64,000 nucleotides of DNA, taken from assembly GCF_000218785.1 (NCBI RefSeq), contig NZ_AFPO01000021.1, positions 124,001-188,000 of the forward strand, written 5' to 3'. The first letter of the stretch is position 1. Every line of letters begins with the position of its first letter. Of the stretch, positions 27,264 through 37,951 are shown in pieces. The notes below the pieces were generated by a model, which was not told the origin of the DNA, made no database searches, and saw only the letters and a program-made list of their open reading frames with translations. Source of the stretch: Idiomarina sp. A28L. GTDB taxonomy: Bacteria > Pseudomonadota > Gammaproteobacteria > Enterobacterales > Alteromonadaceae. The translations under genes and the position numbers were made by a program.

Positions 27264-28634
27264 ATGTTGATACAGCCACGTAAGCAAGTAAAACGCACCT
27301 TAATTATTGGTGCCGCGATGCTCGGGCTAACTCTACCTATCGCTGCAACAGCAAGCGAGCCGGCGCCTGAAGAACCAAAACAGATTATTTTGGTTATTGC
27401 CGATGGTATGGGCTTTCCTTTTTTATCCGCTTATCGCTATTTTAAAGATGGCCGTAACTCATCCGTGGCCGCTGATATTGAGCAAACCATTTTTGACCAA
27501 TACTTGCTTGGTAGCGCCAGCACTTACCCAGCCGACGACACGTTGGTTACGGATTCAGCAGCAAGCGCTACTGCGTTAGCCACCGGCGTTAAAACCTACA
27601 ACGGTGCGATCGCAATGGATAGCGAGGGCAACCCGATTCCTACTATTATGCAGCTTGCTCGTGAAAAGGGATGGCAAACAGCCGCTATTGCCACCACTAA
27701 AGTTACCCACGCAACACCAGCATCGTTCTTTACGCATTCACCTTCTCGCCGCATGGAAGATGAAATCGCCGACCAGTTCGCCGTAGTTGACGACAACGGC
27801 CAACCTATATTTGATTTATTATTAGGCAGCGGCCGCAAACACTTTGTACGTGAAGATGCCGAAGGCAACCGCGTTAGCCATTTACGTACGCTGAATAACC
27901 GCGGTGTTCGTGTGATCGAAAGCTACGAGCAATTACAAACACAACAACGTTTACCACTGCTTGGATTATTTTTCGACGATTCCTTCCCATACGTTATTGA
28001 TGACGAAAAGCGCTTAGAAATGATGACGCGCGAAGGTTTGCGCCTACTCGGCAATAGCGAAAAGCCTTTCGTTTTAATGATTGAAGCTTCAATGATTGAT
28101 TGGTGTGGCCATGCAAACGATGTAGCCTGTGCTATGCACGAAATGGCTGAGCTGGAAGAATTAATGGAGTTCTTAGAAGAATACGCTGATGGCCGTAATG
28201 ATACGCAAATCATTCTTACTGCCGACCACAGCACTGGTGGTCTTTCACTCGGTGCGGATGGTAACTACAAATTCCGCGCAGGTGATTTACACCGCATTGG
28301 CCGAGGTTTACGCACAATGGCAGTTGATTTAAATGATATGCCCGCAATTGATTGGGATGCGTACATTGAAAAATACTTGCCGTTCCCATTATCTAGCGAA
28401 CATCAAGCGGCCTTAAGTGAAGTTGCTGCAAGCACTAGTGAGCGTCGCCGTGCCGATATTCAAGATATACTAGTGAACATTGTGCGCTTCCACACCGGTG
28501 CTGGCTGGACAACGGGCGGACACACCGGCGAAGATGTACCCGTTATCGCCATCGGCCCTTGGTCAGATAGCTTCCGCGGCTCACAAGATCAAACAGACAT
28601 CGGCAAGCAACTCTTCGATTGGGTGCAGAACTAA
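27264..28634 (+). CDS. Secreted alkaline phosphatase (PhoA superfamily)
   Basis: This 456-residue protein has a signal peptide (about residues 1-30, ending in AATASE). The alkaline phosphatase core is clear: VIADGMGFPFL (metal Asp), VTDSAASATALATGVK with the nucleophile Ser in DSAAS, THATPASFFTHS, EASMIDWCGHANDV, LTADHSTGG and HTGEDVPVIA (zinc ligands). It should release phosphate from monoesters in the periplasm. No Pho box stands out upstream, where smrA is only 26 bases away. The stop codon touches the first base of hairpin copy 2. Confidence 0.93.
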   Translation: MLIQPRKQVKRTLIIGAAMLGLTLPIAATASEPAPEEPKQIILVIADGMGFPFLSAYRYFKDGRNSSVAADIEQTIFDQYLLGSASTYPADDTLVTDSAASATALATGVKTYNGAIAMDSEGNPIPTIMQLAREKGWQTAAIATTKVTHATPASFFTHSPSRRMEDEIADQFAVVDDNGQPIFDLLLGSGRKHFVREDAEGNRVSHLRTLNNRGVRVIESYEQLQTQQRLPLLGLFFDDSFPYVIDDEKRLEMMTREGLRLLGNSEKPFVLMIEASMIDWCGHANDVACAMHEMAELEELMEFLEEYADGRNDTQIILTADHSTGGLSLGADGNYKFRAGDLHRIGRGLRTMAVDLNDMPAIDWDAYIEKYLPFPLSSEHQAALSEVAASTSERRRADIQDILVNIVRFHTGAGWTTGGHTGEDVPVIAIGPWSDSFRGSQDQTDIGKQLFDWVQN

Positions 28635-28760
28635 AGAGCTTCCGCTGGGGGGTGTTGGGCTTTGCAGAACCGCTCAAGTACATCCATGTAACGCTACGAT
28701 CCGCGCCATCCTTGGCGCGGACGTTTCTGCATACCCAAACACCCCCCAGCTCGCGCTCTT
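28634..28760 (+). repeat. Composite hairpin element, type A, copy 2
   Basis: Outer arms AAGAG/CTCTT (28634-28638 with 28756-28760) enclose the internal loop CTTCCG (28639-28644) opposite CTCGCG (28750-28755). Then come 25-base inner arms of GGGGTGTT-rich sequence, and a core with TACATCCATGTA and the hairpin CCGCGCCA-TCCT-TGGCGCGG. It begins at the last base of the alkaline phosphatase stop codon, so it forms the 3' end of that transcript. Confidence 0.9.
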
Positions 28761-28776
28761 GAGTTCAGCCTCTCAA

Positions 28777-28909
28777 GTTCAGGGCTGAATTCGTGAGGGG
28801 AGTACCCGTAATTCCGGGACGCCGTGAATACATCCATGTAGGCTTGGCTGCCGCATCCATGCGGCAGACACCCGGCATCACGGATACTCCCCCCACGAAC
28901 GCCCTTAAC
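28777..28909 (+). repeat. Composite hairpin element, type B, copy 3
   Basis: The arms pair imperfectly over about 40 bases (from 28777 and up to 28909, with G-U wobble). The core differs from type A: CGCCGTGAA, then TACATCCATGTA, GGCTTGGCT and the hairpin GCCGCATCCATGCGGC. It has the same order of parts but no CTTCCG/CTCGCG internal loop. The closest relative in this window is copy 9 at 43332-43462. Confidence 0.85.
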
Positions 28910-28928
28910 TCAATCCCCAACTGATAAT

Positions 28929-29073
28929 CTCGGATTGAGCGGCGCGAGCCGAGGGCTTATTCGCCATCCAGAAGTGTCCACGCCAAGGATGGCGTGGATC
29001 ACAGCGTTACATGGATGTACTTGAGCGGTTCTGGATGGCGATTAAGCCCTCGGCGGAAGCCGCTCAATCCGAG
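28929..29073 (-). repeat. Composite hairpin element, type A, copy 4 (left flank of higBA)
   Basis: The outer stem CTCGGATTGAGCGG/CCGCTCAATCCGAG is perfect (28929-28942 with 29060-29073). CGCGAG opposite CGGAAG follows, then 25-base inner arms and the core in reverse orientation. It ends 9 bases before the higA stop codon. Positions 28936-29063 are 126/128 and 127/128 identical to copies 5 and 6, in direct orientation. Confidence 0.9.
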
Positions 29074-29082
29074 CTGGAGGCT

Positions 29083-29502
29083 TCAGAAAAATGATGAGGG
29101 GCTTATTTTGAAGCGGTTGGCTAGTTTAATGATGTGTTCTTTCGTTAGGTTCCGTTTGCCAGTAAGCACTTGCGACACCATGCTTTTTTTACCAATTTCT
29201 TGTTCAAAATCAGCTGTTTTTAAACCATGTTGGTCCATCAGTACACGCAACATCACCACACCCGAATCTGCACCAGAAATTTCTTTATTAAAACTCGCAA
29301 ACTCTTCCGCGCCCTCTTCATAGCGCTCAATAGAGTTTGCTAACGCTTCAATCAACACCACATTCGCATCATAGTGCTCGATCAAATTTTCCATCAGCTC
29401 AAGCGCTTGAGTATGTTCGGTAGATGAATTAATTTCACGCAGCACCGGATAGCGCTCCAGAATTTGAGCAGCCATACTGGTAATATCAGGCTCAACTATC
29501 AT
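29083..29502 (-). CDS. higA: HigA-type antitoxin
   Basis: This 139-residue protein has a helical N-terminal region and a C-terminal helix-turn-helix (LKTADFEQEIGKKSMVSQVLTGKRNLTKEHIIKLANRF). This is the HigA antitoxin type that pairs with HigB toxins encoded upstream. It follows higB by 11 bases, in the toxin-first order typical of higBA. It should neutralise HigB and repress the operon through the paired operators at 29826-29878. The module lies between direct repeats, suggesting recent gain. Confidence 0.9.
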   Translation of the reverse strand: MIVEPDITSMAAQILERYPVLREINSSTEHTQALELMENLIEHYDANVVLIEALANSIERYEEGAEEFASFNKEISGADSGVVMLRVLMDQHGLKTADFEQEIGKKSMVSQVLTGKRNLTKEHIIKLANRFKISPSSFF

Positions 29503-29513
29503 TTACTACCTCG

Positions 29514-29816
29514 CTAATTCCGGTATTTCTTACAAAGCTCATCATATTCAGCATGTGAAACGATATGCTTTACGAATAGCCGCGAATGCCTAAATTCAAT
29601 AAAGGCCAACAACCGCAAGTTATTTCCACCAATATCGATCACCCACCATTTATCTTTGTATTTAAAATTATCCAATGAACGAAACACAGCTCTTAACTCT
29701 TGAGGGCTAGAAAAGTGCCCTACCTTTAGAACACGATACACGGCCTCAATCGCCGCTGCATCATTCGGGAACCGCTTAATCGCATCAACAAATGGCTTTC
29801 TGGAAATTACATGCAT
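29514..29816 (-). CDS. higB: HigB-type toxin, mRNA interferase
   Basis: From the ATG at 29814-29816 this is 100 residues: MHVISRKPFVDAIKRFPNDA at the start, then KYKDKWWVIDIGGNNLRLLAFIEF and LFVKHIVSHAEYDEL. This is the HigB_toxin family of RelE-fold ribosome-dependent mRNA interferases. The frame stays open to 29972, but the extra part covers the promoter and a hairpin repeat. The chosen start has a GGAG site 5 bases upstream and lies just after the operators. higA follows on the same transcript. Confidence 0.92.
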   Translation of the reverse strand: MHVISRKPFVDAIKRFPNDAAAIEAVYRVLKVGHFSSPQELRAVFRSLDNFKYKDKWWVIDIGGNNLRLLAFIEFRHSRLFVKHIVSHAEYDELCKKYRN

Positions 29817-29825
29817 AGTCACTCC

Positions 29826-29878
29826 GTTTACTATCTGTAAACTATATGACACTTCTTGGAGGTTTACAACTAGTAAAC
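29826..29878 (-). promoter_or_regulatory. higBA promoter with two GTTTAC-N5-GTAAAC operators
   Basis: On the minus strand the -35 TTGTAA (29864-29869) and -10 TATAGT (29841-29846) are 17 bases apart. Two perfect palindromes GTTTAC-N5-GTAAAC lie at 29862-29878, over the -35, and 29826-29842, touching the -10. Their centres are 36 bases apart. This is a typical arrangement for autorepression by an antitoxin dimer. Confidence 0.85.
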
Positions 29879-29907
29879 TATCAAAAGAATGAGCTTCCAC
29901 GAAACTG

Positions 29908-30034
29908 AGCGGCGCGAGCCGAGGGCTTATTCGCCATCCAGAAGTGTCCACGCCAAGGATAGCGTGGATCACAGCGTTACATGGATGTACTTGAGCGGTT
30001 CTGGATGGCGATTAAGCCCACGGCGGAAGCCGCT
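29908..30034 (-). repeat. Composite hairpin element, type A, copy 5 (right flank of higBA)
   Basis: This is nearly identical to copy 6: positions 29895-30033 match 30118-30256 at 138 of 139 bases. The single difference (29961 A) breaks a pair of the GC-rich core hairpin. The left flank carries the CACGAAACTG arm seen in copy 6, but the matching right arm is missing here, so this copy looks like a partial duplicate. Confidence 0.9.
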
Positions 30035-30045
30035 ACTGAGAAGCT

Positions 30046-30122
30046 TGGAAAAAAGAGCGTTTGAGGAAGGATAGGTTCGAGCCCGGGATTGAACTTATCC
30101 TTCACAAATCAGCTCTTTTCCA
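30046..30122. repeat. Long hairpin between copies 5 and 6
   Basis: The outer arms TGGAAAAAAGAGC and GCTCTTTTCCA (30046-30058 with 30112-30122) and inner arms of about 20 bases (30059-30078 with 30091-30111) pair with few mismatches around a 12-base loop, GAGCCCGGGATT. It has neither the TACATCCATGTA core nor a T run. With copies 5 and 6 and the higBA promoter it fills the 29817-30269 gap. Confidence 0.75.
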
Positions 30123-30267
30123 CGAAACTGAGCGGCGCGAGCCGAGGGCTTATTCGCCATCCAGAAGTGTCCACGCCAAGGATGGCGTGGATCACAGCGT
30201 TACATGGATGTACTTGAGCGGTTCTGGATGGCGATTAAGCCCACGGCGGAAGCCGCACAGTTTCGTG
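30121..30267 (-). repeat. Composite hairpin element, type A, copy 6 (3' of purL)
   Basis: The outer arms CACGAAACTG/CAGTTTCGTG (30121-30130 with 30258-30267) enclose CGCGAG opposite CGGAAG, 25-base inner arms and the type A core. It ends 2 bases before the purL stop codon. The core hairpin reads CCACGCC/GGCGTGG where copies 2 and 7 have CCGCGCC/GGCGCGG, a paired substitution. Confidence 0.9.
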
Positions 30268-30269
30268 CG

Positions 30270-33200
30270 CTAAGAGCCGAAATAGCGGCGGGCGTTGCGG
30301 AAGATGCGTAGCCAGGCGCCATCTTCGCCCCACGATTCTGGATACCACGAATTGCTGATGGCACGGAACACCCGTTCCGGGTGTGGCATCATAATAGCAA
30401 CACGGCCATCGGCACTCGTTAAGCCAGTAATGCCTTGCACCGAGCCATTAGGGTTCGCCGGATAAACTTCGGTTACTTCACCGTAGTTATCCACGTAACG
30501 CAGGGCAACCTGCTTACCTTTCGCCAAACCAGCAAGTGCCGCATCAGCATCGTTACGGCTAAATTCAACTCGGCCCTCACCATGGGAAACCGCGATAGGC
30601 ATAAGCGAACCCGCCATACCACTGAACCACGGCGAGTTGTTCTCTTGAATCTCAACCATCGCCACCCGCGCTTCAAAACGTTCAGAACGGTTCGTAACGA
30701 AGTGTGGCCAATGCTCCGTGCCCGGAATCAGCTCGTGTAAATTTGAAAGCATTTGGCAACCGTTACACACACCCAATGCTAGGGTATCTTCGCGCGCAAA
30801 AAAGTTCGCAAATTGTTCGCGAGCATTTTCATTAAATAGAATTGATTTTGCCCAACCTTCACCGGCACCCAAAACATCGCCGTATGAAAAACCACCACAA
30901 GCCGCTAAGGCCTGGAAATCATCTAACTTGATGCGGCCACTGAGAATATCGCTCATATGCACATCAACCGCCGTGAACCCCGCACGATCAAATGCCGCCG
31001 CCATCTCATAATGAGAGTTAACGCCCTGCTCACGTAAAATCGCGATACGCGGCGAATTCCCCTTTAAAATATAAGGGGCCGCAATATCTTTTGCCGGATC
31101 AAAGCTCAGCTGTGCATTCAAGCCTGGGTTTGTTGTATCTTGTTTCGCCGCAAATTCCTCATCCGCACATGCGGGGTTATCGCGTAAGCGCTGCATTTGA
31201 TGGGTTGTTTCCGCCCAAATGGCACGAAGTTGCGAGCGTGGCGCTTGATAGATGAGCGCATCGCCTTGCTTAACACGCACATGATCTTCGCTGCTCACTT
31301 GGCCGATATCAACACACATATCGGCATAACCTGCAGCCGCACATTCTGCTTGAATACGCTTGGCCACTTCATTGCTTACCTGCAATACCGCACCCAGCTC
31401 TTCACTGAACAATGCAGCCACTGCATCAACACCCTCGGGGAGTTGAAGCTCTACACCACAGTTTCCAGCAAAAGCCATTTCGGCAGCAGTAACGAACACA
31501 CCGCCATCAGAGCGATCGTGGTAAGCCAAAAGTTCATCGTTAGCCACCAGTTCTTGCACTAATTCGAAGAAAAAGCGCAGATCAGCCGCTGCTTCTAGAT
31601 CAGCTGGAATATCACCTAACTCACGGTAAACTTGGGCTAAGGCAGAACCACCAAGGCGGTTTTTGCCACGGCCTAAATCGAGCAATAGCAAGCGAGCATC
31701 ATCGCGCTCACTACGCAGCATTGGTGTTACTGTTTTGCGCACATCAGTAACCCGGCCAAATGCAGTAATTACCAATGAAAGCGGCGAAGTTACCGCCCTA
31801 TCTTCGCCATTCTCTTGCCAACGCGTTTGCATCGACATGGAATCTTTACCTACCGGAATAGTTATACCAAGCTCGGGGCAAAGTTCTTCGCCAATAGCTT
31901 TTACAGCTTCATAAAGGCCAGCATCTTCGCCTGGGTGGCCAGCAGGTGCCATCCAGTTCGCTGAAAGTTTAATGTGTTTGAAATCACCAATAGCAGTGCC
32001 CGCAATATTCGTAATAGCTTCGGCCACTGCCAAACGCGCAGAAGCACCATGATTCAACAACGCTACAGGGGTACGCTCACCCATCGACATCGCTTCGCCA
32101 GCATAGCTATCGTAAGAAGCAGCGGTAACACCACAATCAGCTACCGGAATTTGCCATGGCCCAACCATTTGATCACGCGCAACCAAACCGGTAACGCTGC
32201 GGTCGCCAATAGTAATTAAGAAGGTTTTTTCAGCGATTGCCGGGAGGCGCAACAAACGGTTTACCGCGTCAGCCACATCAATTTTCTTCGTTTTTAAAGC
32301 TGGGTTATTCACCTGAGTGGATACCGCTTCCCGATGCATTTTTGGCGTTTTACCCAACAATACATTCAGCGGCATATCAACCGGGTAGTTATCAAAAATT
32401 TCATCATACAAACGCAAAGTTTGTGCTTCAGTGGCTTCCCCCACTACTGCAAACGGTGCGCGTTCACGTTTGCAAATTTGCTCGAACGCAGCTAATCGCT
32501 CTGGTGCAATAGCAATAACATAGCGCTCTTGCGATTCGTTACTCCAAACAGCCATTGGCGCCATGCCCGGCTCATCATTTGGAATTGCGCGAAGTTTAAA
32601 TTCACCACCACGGCCGCCATCGTTTACCAGTTCTGGTAATGCATTGGATAAACCACCCGCGCCCACATCGTGAATAAATACGATTGGATTTTTATCGCCA
32701 AGCTGCCAACAACGATCGATTACTTCTTGGCAACGGCGCTCCATTTCGGGGTTTTCTCGTTGTACAGAGGCAAAATCAAGCGCTTCAGAAGAATCACCTG
32801 AAGCCATCGATGATGCCGCGCCACCGCCTAAGCCGATATTCATAGCTGGCCCACCAAGCACAACTAAAGGCGCGCCCACTGGAATTTCGTGCTTTTCTAC
32901 ATGCTCTTCACGAATATTACCTAAGCCACCGGCGATCATAATTGGTTTGTGATAACCGCGTACTTCGATTCCATTGAAGCTATTTACTTTTTCTTCGTAG
33001 GTGCGGAAATAACCCAAAATATTGGGGCGGCCGAATTCGTTATTAAACGCAGCACCACCAAGTGGCCCTTCAAGCATGATATCGAGTGCGCTAACAATGC
33101 GCGAAGGGCGGCCAAAATCTTCTTCCCACGGTTGTTCAAACCCTGGAATGCGTAAATTAGACACCGAGAAACCTACTAGGCCAGCTTTTGGCTTCGCACC

Positions 33201-34205
33201 AATACCTGTTGCGCCCTCATCACGAATCTCGCCACCTGATCCCGTTGCTGCGCCAGGGTATGGCGAAATAGCCGTAGGGTGGTTATGGGTTTCAACCTTC
33301 ATTAGAATATGAATCGGCTCACCATGATAATGGTATTCACCGTTACCAGCTTGTGGGAAGAAGCGCCCCGCTTCTGAGCCCGTCATTACTGCAGCATTAT
33401 CTTTGTAAGCGGAAAGCACGTATTCAGGAGTAACTTCATAAGTGCGTTTAATCATTTTAAACAATGATTTTTCTTGTTCTACACCATCAATTGTCCATGA
33501 AGCGTTAAATATTTTGTGCCGGCAATGCTCTGAGTTGGCTTGGGCAAACATATACAGCTCTGCATCTACCGGGTTTCGGCCAAGCTTTTCAAAGTTCTCT
33601 GTTAGGTAATCAATTTCATCGTCAGCGAGTGCTAAACCTAGGCTTTGGTTCGCATCTACTAATGCTTGGCGGCCGGCGCCGAGAATATCTACCGTGGTAT
33701 AAGGGGCTGGTGATTGTTCGCTAAATAGCGCTGAAGCCGCGGCTAAATCGAAAAAAGTGCTCTCGGTCATGCGATCGTGCAGTAGCACGCTAGCTTGTTT
33801 GCTTTGCTCAGCGCTGAGGGAGCCTTCTAGATAATAGGCAATGCCCCGCTCTATGCGCTCTATTTTTTGTAACCCACAATTATGTGCGATATCTGTAGCT
33901 TTCGATGCCCACGGTGAAATAGTTCCAATTCGCGGCGTTACTAAAATTAGTGTCCCGCTTGGTGCATGCAGCTCACGCTGCGGCCCATAGTGCAGTAACT
34001 TCTCTAAAACCCGTTTCTCTGTTGGTGCCAAAACCCCCGCAGCACTGATGTTTGGGCTTTGCTCTTGCGTAGTTTCCGAGCAATGAACAAAGTGCACATA
34101 CTCAGCGTAAACCGAGGTGATAGGTAAGCCCGCACCATGAAGACGTTGAACTAGTTTTTCAGCACGAAAATCAGACAATGCAGGTGAACCACGAAGGATA
34201 TCCAC
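30270..34205 (-). CDS. purL: Phosphoribosylformylglycinamidine synthase
   Basis: This 1311-residue large-type PurL converts FGAR, ATP and glutamine to FGAM in purine synthesis. An N-terminal domain, two AIRS-like synthase halves ([40 protein letters not shown]) and a C-terminal glutamine amidotransferase with nucleophile Cys in GVCNGCQM and the His/Glu in HPERVFR are visible. Length matches E. coli (1295). It is monocistronic and divergent from mltF. I see no PurR operator in the 34206-34356 gap. Confidence 0.98.
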   Translation of the reverse strand: MDILRGSPALSDFRAEKLVQRLHGAGLPITSVYAEYVHFVHCSETTQEQSPNISAAGVLAPTEKRVLEKLLHYGPQRELHAPSGTLILVTPRIGTISPWASKATDIAHNCGLQKIERIERGIAYYLEGSLSAEQSKQASVLLHDRMTESTFFDLAAASALFSEQSPAPYTTVDILGAGRQALVDANQSLGLALADDEIDYLTENFEKLGRNPVDAELYMFAQANSEHCRHKIFNASWTIDGVEQEKSLFKMIKRTYEVTPEYVLSAYKDNAAVMTGSEAGRFFPQAGNGEYHYHGEPIHILMKVETHNHPTAISPYPGAATGSGGEIRDEGATGIGAKPKAGLVGFSVSNLRIPGFEQPWEEDFGRPSRIVSALDIMLEGPLGGAAFNNEFGRPNILGYFRTYEEKVNSFNGIEVRGYHKPIMIAGGLGNIREEHVEKHEIPVGAPLVVLGGPAMNIGLGGGAASSMASGDSSEALDFASVQRENPEMERRCQEVIDRCWQLGDKNPIVFIHDVGAGGLSNALPELVNDGGRGGEFKLRAIPNDEPGMAPMAVWSNESQERYVIAIAPERLAAFEQICKRERAPFAVVGEATEAQTLRLYDEIFDNYPVDMPLNVLLGKTPKMHREAVSTQVNNPALKTKKIDVADAVNRLLRLPAIAEKTFLITIGDRSVTGLVARDQMVGPWQIPVADCGVTAASYDSYAGEAMSMGERTPVALLNHGASARLAVAEAITNIAGTAIGDFKHIKLSANWMAPAGHPGEDAGLYEAVKAIGEELCPELGITIPVGKDSMSMQTRWQENGEDRAVTSPLSLVITAFGRVTDVRKTVTPMLRSERDDARLLLLDLGRGKNRLGGSALAQVYRELGDIPADLEAAADLRFFFELVQELVANDELLAYHDRSDGGVFVTAAEMAFAGNCGVELQLPEGVDAVAALFSEELGAVLQVSNEVAKRIQAECAAAGYADMCVDIGQVSSEDHVRVKQGDALIYQAPRSQLRAIWAETTHQMQRLRDNPACADEEFAAKQDTTNPGLNAQLSFDPAKDIAAPYILKGNSPRIAILREQGVNSHYEMAAAFDRAGFTAVDVHMSDILSGRIKLDDFQALAACGGFSYGDVLGAGEGWAKSILFNENAREQFANFFAREDTLALGVCNGCQMLSNLHELIPGTEHWPHFVTNRSERFEARVAMVEIQENNSPWFSGMAGSLMPIAVSHGEGRVEFSRNDADAALAGLAKGKQVALRYVDNYGEVTEVYPANPNGSVQGITGLTSADGRVAIMMPHPERVFRAISNSWYPESWGEDGAWLRIFRNARRYFGS

Positions 34206-34356
34206 GGGTTTAGCTCCAGATTACTTTGAGGAATGAAGATGGGCTCATATTATAGAGAAAATGATGTGAAGTTGCGACATAAATGACAATGCAGAAATTG
34301 CGATGTTCTGTTATAACTACGCTTATGAATATTATTTACCAAAAGCGATATGAGCT

Positions 34357-35801
34357 ATGAGCTTAACAAGAATCGGTTGCGCCCTGCGAACCCGTTCGTT
34401 GTGGCTATTCGCATTACTTACCATCAGCCTTACCGGCTGCGGTAATGAGCGCGTGGATCAACATCAGCTTGAGCGTATACAAGAGCGCGGCGTGTTGCAC
34501 GTTGGCACGATGATGAGCCCGGTAAACTACTATTTGGGCTCCGATAATCTCGAAACTGGTTTTGAATATGAACTAGCAGCAAACTTGGCGCAACAACTTG
34601 GTGTTGAGCTTGAAATGAGCACAAGCTACGAGCTGCGCGATTTGTGGAGCAAACTTGAAAGCGGCGAAATTGATTTTGTAGCCGCTGGTATTGATGTTAC
34701 CGAGCTGCGATTAGATTGGCTTAAATTTACCCCTGCTTACCACAATATTGAGCAAAAATTAGTGTTTCGCCAGGGAACTCGAAATCGCCCTCGTGAGTGG
34801 TCGGAAGTAAATGGAACGATTCGTGTGGTTGCTGGCAGTAGCCACGAAGAGCATTTGATTGAGCTCAGCAAAACCTACCCAAACCTGCAATGGACCAGCA
34901 CTCACTTATACGATGCGGATGAACTGTTAGAGCATGTTATTCAAGAAAAAATAGATTTTACCATTGTTGATTCCCATCACTTAGATATCAAACGCCGGGC
35001 TTACCCAAATTTAAGTGTGGCGTTTACTACACGAAACACCGTTCCGATTGCTTGGGCATTTCATGGTGGGCATGATGATTCGCTCTATGCAGCCGCGGTA
35101 GAATATATTGGTGGCCAACATGAAAACGGTGAAATTGCGCAACTTGTTGATCGTTACTTTGGCCATGTTTCCGAATTTAATTTTGTTGATACTCGAGCTT
35201 TCATTGCTGCTACCGAAAACGTATTGCCCGACTACCTGAATTTATTTAAGGAATACTCCGGCGAACTAGATTGGCGTTTGTTGGCTGCTGTTAGCTATCA
35301 GGAATCACTTTGGGATCCATGGGCGCGTTCAGTTACCGGCGTGCGTGGGTTGATGATGCTGACATTGCCAACAGCTCAAGATATGGGCGTAAATAGCCGC
35401 CTTGATCCTGAGCAAGCCATTCGTGGTGGTGCTGAATATCTGCGCCGGCTACATCAGCGTTTACCCGATAGAATAAACGAACCTGATCGCACTTGGATGG
35501 CGCTAGCAGCTTATAACGTTGGCTTGGGGCACTTAGAAGATGCCCGTATTATTACTCAGCGCCAAGGTGGTAATCCGGATTATTGGATAGATGTTCGAGA
35601 TCGATTACCGTTGCTGCGGCAAAAGCAATTTTATCGCACTACGCGGTTTGGCTTCGCTCGCGGTGAAGAGCCGGTAAATTATGTAGAGAATATCCGGCGC
35701 TACTTTGATACGCTAGTATGGCTTGATGATCAGGGAAGATTACCAGCTTCAGGCATAGATTATTCCAGCCTCACACAAACTGCGAATAGGGCAGAAGAAG
35801 A

Positions 35802-35805
<4 letters not shown>
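34357..35805 (+). CDS. mltF: Membrane-bound lytic murein transglycosylase F
   Basis: This 482-residue lipoprotein has a lipobox LTGC (Cys28). A periplasmic solute-binding-like domain (about residues 40-270, GVLHVGTMMSPVNYYLG, GFEYELAANLAQQLGVELE) is followed by a C-terminal SLT domain with the catalytic Glu in SYQESLWDPWARS and the AAYNVGLGHL motif. It cleaves glycan strands with anhydro-muropeptide formation at the outer membrane. Gene order purL-mltF-tadA is common in gammaproteobacteria. Confidence 0.96.
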
Positions 35806-36498
<693 letters not shown>

Positions 36499-36519
36499 CT
36501 AACGCGCCCTAAGCAAAGC

Positions 36520-37914
36520 CTAAGAAGATACCAATATACCGGCAACGATATAACAACCTGTAGCCAAAGCCGCGGCTAACAGCGCGTAGGGTAGCTGGGT
36601 TCGCACGTGATCGATGTGCTCCGAGCCAGAAGCGAGCGAGGCGATAATCGTGGTATCGCTAATGGGCGATGAATGATCGCCAAAAATACCACCCGCAAGC
36701 GCAGCACCAACAAACAATGCAACGGGTAAATCTAAGCCCACGGCCAACGGAATAGCAAGCGGTAGCATAATAGCGAAAGTACCCCAACTTGAACCAATGG
36801 CAAAAGCAGTAAGCGCTGAAAGGAGAAAAATTAACGCTGGCAACAGCCAATTCGGCAAGCTTGCGTTTAATATGCCCGCTAAGTACTCTCCCGAACCGAG
36901 TGTGCGGGTTGCATCGCCCAACGCTATCGCCACCCACAAAATAATCGCCAATGGCAATATTTTCCAAGCACCACGGAGCACCGAAGATACAATGAGCTGA
37001 GCCGACGCACCTAGACTCAATACCGTACCGATGATGGCGATAGCTAAGGCCACTACAATGGCAGTGAATACGCTGAGCATACCATCGCCAGCCACAATAC
37101 GGCCCTCACCTGTGAACCAAAGCATTACGGGAACCATCAGCACCATAGTGACTAAACTAATGATTACCGTATAGAGCGCGCCTTTGTTCACAACTTGGCT
37201 AGTTGCCGCAGCTTCGGGTTTATTGTTTAGGTTTAATTGCGCCGTTTTCTCAAATCCTTTCATCGGGCCAAACGCCCAGCCCGTCCAAGCGACAAAGAGC
37301 GCCAGAAATAACGCAATAATGGCGTAGAAGTTCAAACCAATAGAGGCCACAAAGGTACCAATCGGCTCACTAATACCCTGATTGCCAATTAAACCAATAT
37401 TGAAAGCACCCCACGCATTGAGCGGAATTAGAATACAAATAGGTGCGCAGGTAGAATCAACTAAGTAAGCCAATTTTTGCCGAGAAATACCAAGCTGATC
37501 GTATACCGGCCGCGAGGTAGTGCCCGATGTCATAATCGACACATTCGATTCGATAAACACCAAAACACCTAAAATCCAGGTAAACATGCGAGCGCGGCGT
37601 TTATTCGGCACCAACTGTTTTTGCTGCAGCGCTGCTACAAAATGCTTGAAGGTACCACCACGTTCGAGAACACCAAAAAGCGCACCAATAGCGAGCGTGA
37701 AGCCCCAAATTAGTTGATTGGAAGGATCGATAAGAACTTCGCCAAGGCTAGTAACACCGGAAATAACTCCGGTGCCAACGCTGGGCATAAACAACAGGAT
37801 GTGGGCGAGCAGAACGCCGCCCAACAATGCCCACACAACTCGGCGGGTTAGAATGGCAAATACAATCGCAAGTAGCGAAGGAAGTAAGCTTAACCAACCC
37901 AGTTCTGTGTTCAT
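36520..37914 (-). CDS. NhaC-family Na+/H+ antiporter
   Basis: This 464-residue membrane protein has about 11-12 segments and conserved NhaC-type stretches (FIESNVSIMTSGTTSRPVYD, SSWGTFAIMLPLAIPLA, GGIFGDHSSPISDTTIIAS). Such carriers exchange sodium for protons, or in some cases organic ions, and would suit a salt-adapted organism. It follows guaA on the same strand with a 37-base gap. Confidence 0.85.
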   Translation of the reverse strand: MNTELGWLSLLPSLLAIVFAILTRRVVWALLGGVLLAHILLFMPSVGTGVISGVTSLGEVLIDPSNQLIWGFTLAIGALFGVLERGGTFKHFVAALQQKQLVPNKRRARMFTWILGVLVFIESNVSIMTSGTTSRPVYDQLGISRQKLAYLVDSTCAPICILIPLNAWGAFNIGLIGNQGISEPIGTFVASIGLNFYAIIALFLALFVAWTGWAFGPMKGFEKTAQLNLNNKPEAAATSQVVNKGALYTVIISLVTMVLMVPVMLWFTGEGRIVAGDGMLSVFTAIVVALAIAIIGTVLSLGASAQLIVSSVLRGAWKILPLAIILWVAIALGDATRTLGSGEYLAGILNASLPNWLLPALIFLLSALTAFAIGSSWGTFAIMLPLAIPLAVGLDLPVALFVGAALAGGIFGDHSSPISDTTIIASLASGSEHIDHVRTQLPYALLAAALATGCYIVAGILVSS

Positions 37915-37951
37915 TTTGCGGCATCCTTTCTTATTATTTTATTGAGCCGCG

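Noticed and set aside
28480-28788. ORF overlapping the phosphatase 3' end and hairpin copy 2
   Set aside because: Antiframe of a clear gene continuing into repeat sequence.
28929-29073. tRNA or cloverleaf RNA gene
   Set aside because: The branched fold recalls a cloverleaf, but there is no acceptor stem with CCA position, no T-loop GTTCRA and no anticodon arm.
29817-29972. N-terminal extension of the HigB frame
   Set aside because: It covers the operators and a hairpin element; the downstream ATG has a good ribosome site and gives the family length.
28634-30267. Integron cassette array with attC sites
   Set aside because: The repeats are palindromic and one lies by a toxin-antitoxin pair, but the R'' RYYYAAC and R' GTTRRRY boxes are not consistently present, and no integrase is seen.
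28634-30267. CRISPR array
   Set aside because: The repeats are long folded elements in both orientations with irregular spacing; no uniform repeat-spacer pattern and no cas genes.
29889-30273. Short ORFs sharing the peptide VHAKDGVDHSVTWMYLSGSG
   Set aside because: Translations of repeat copies 5 and 6, not genes.
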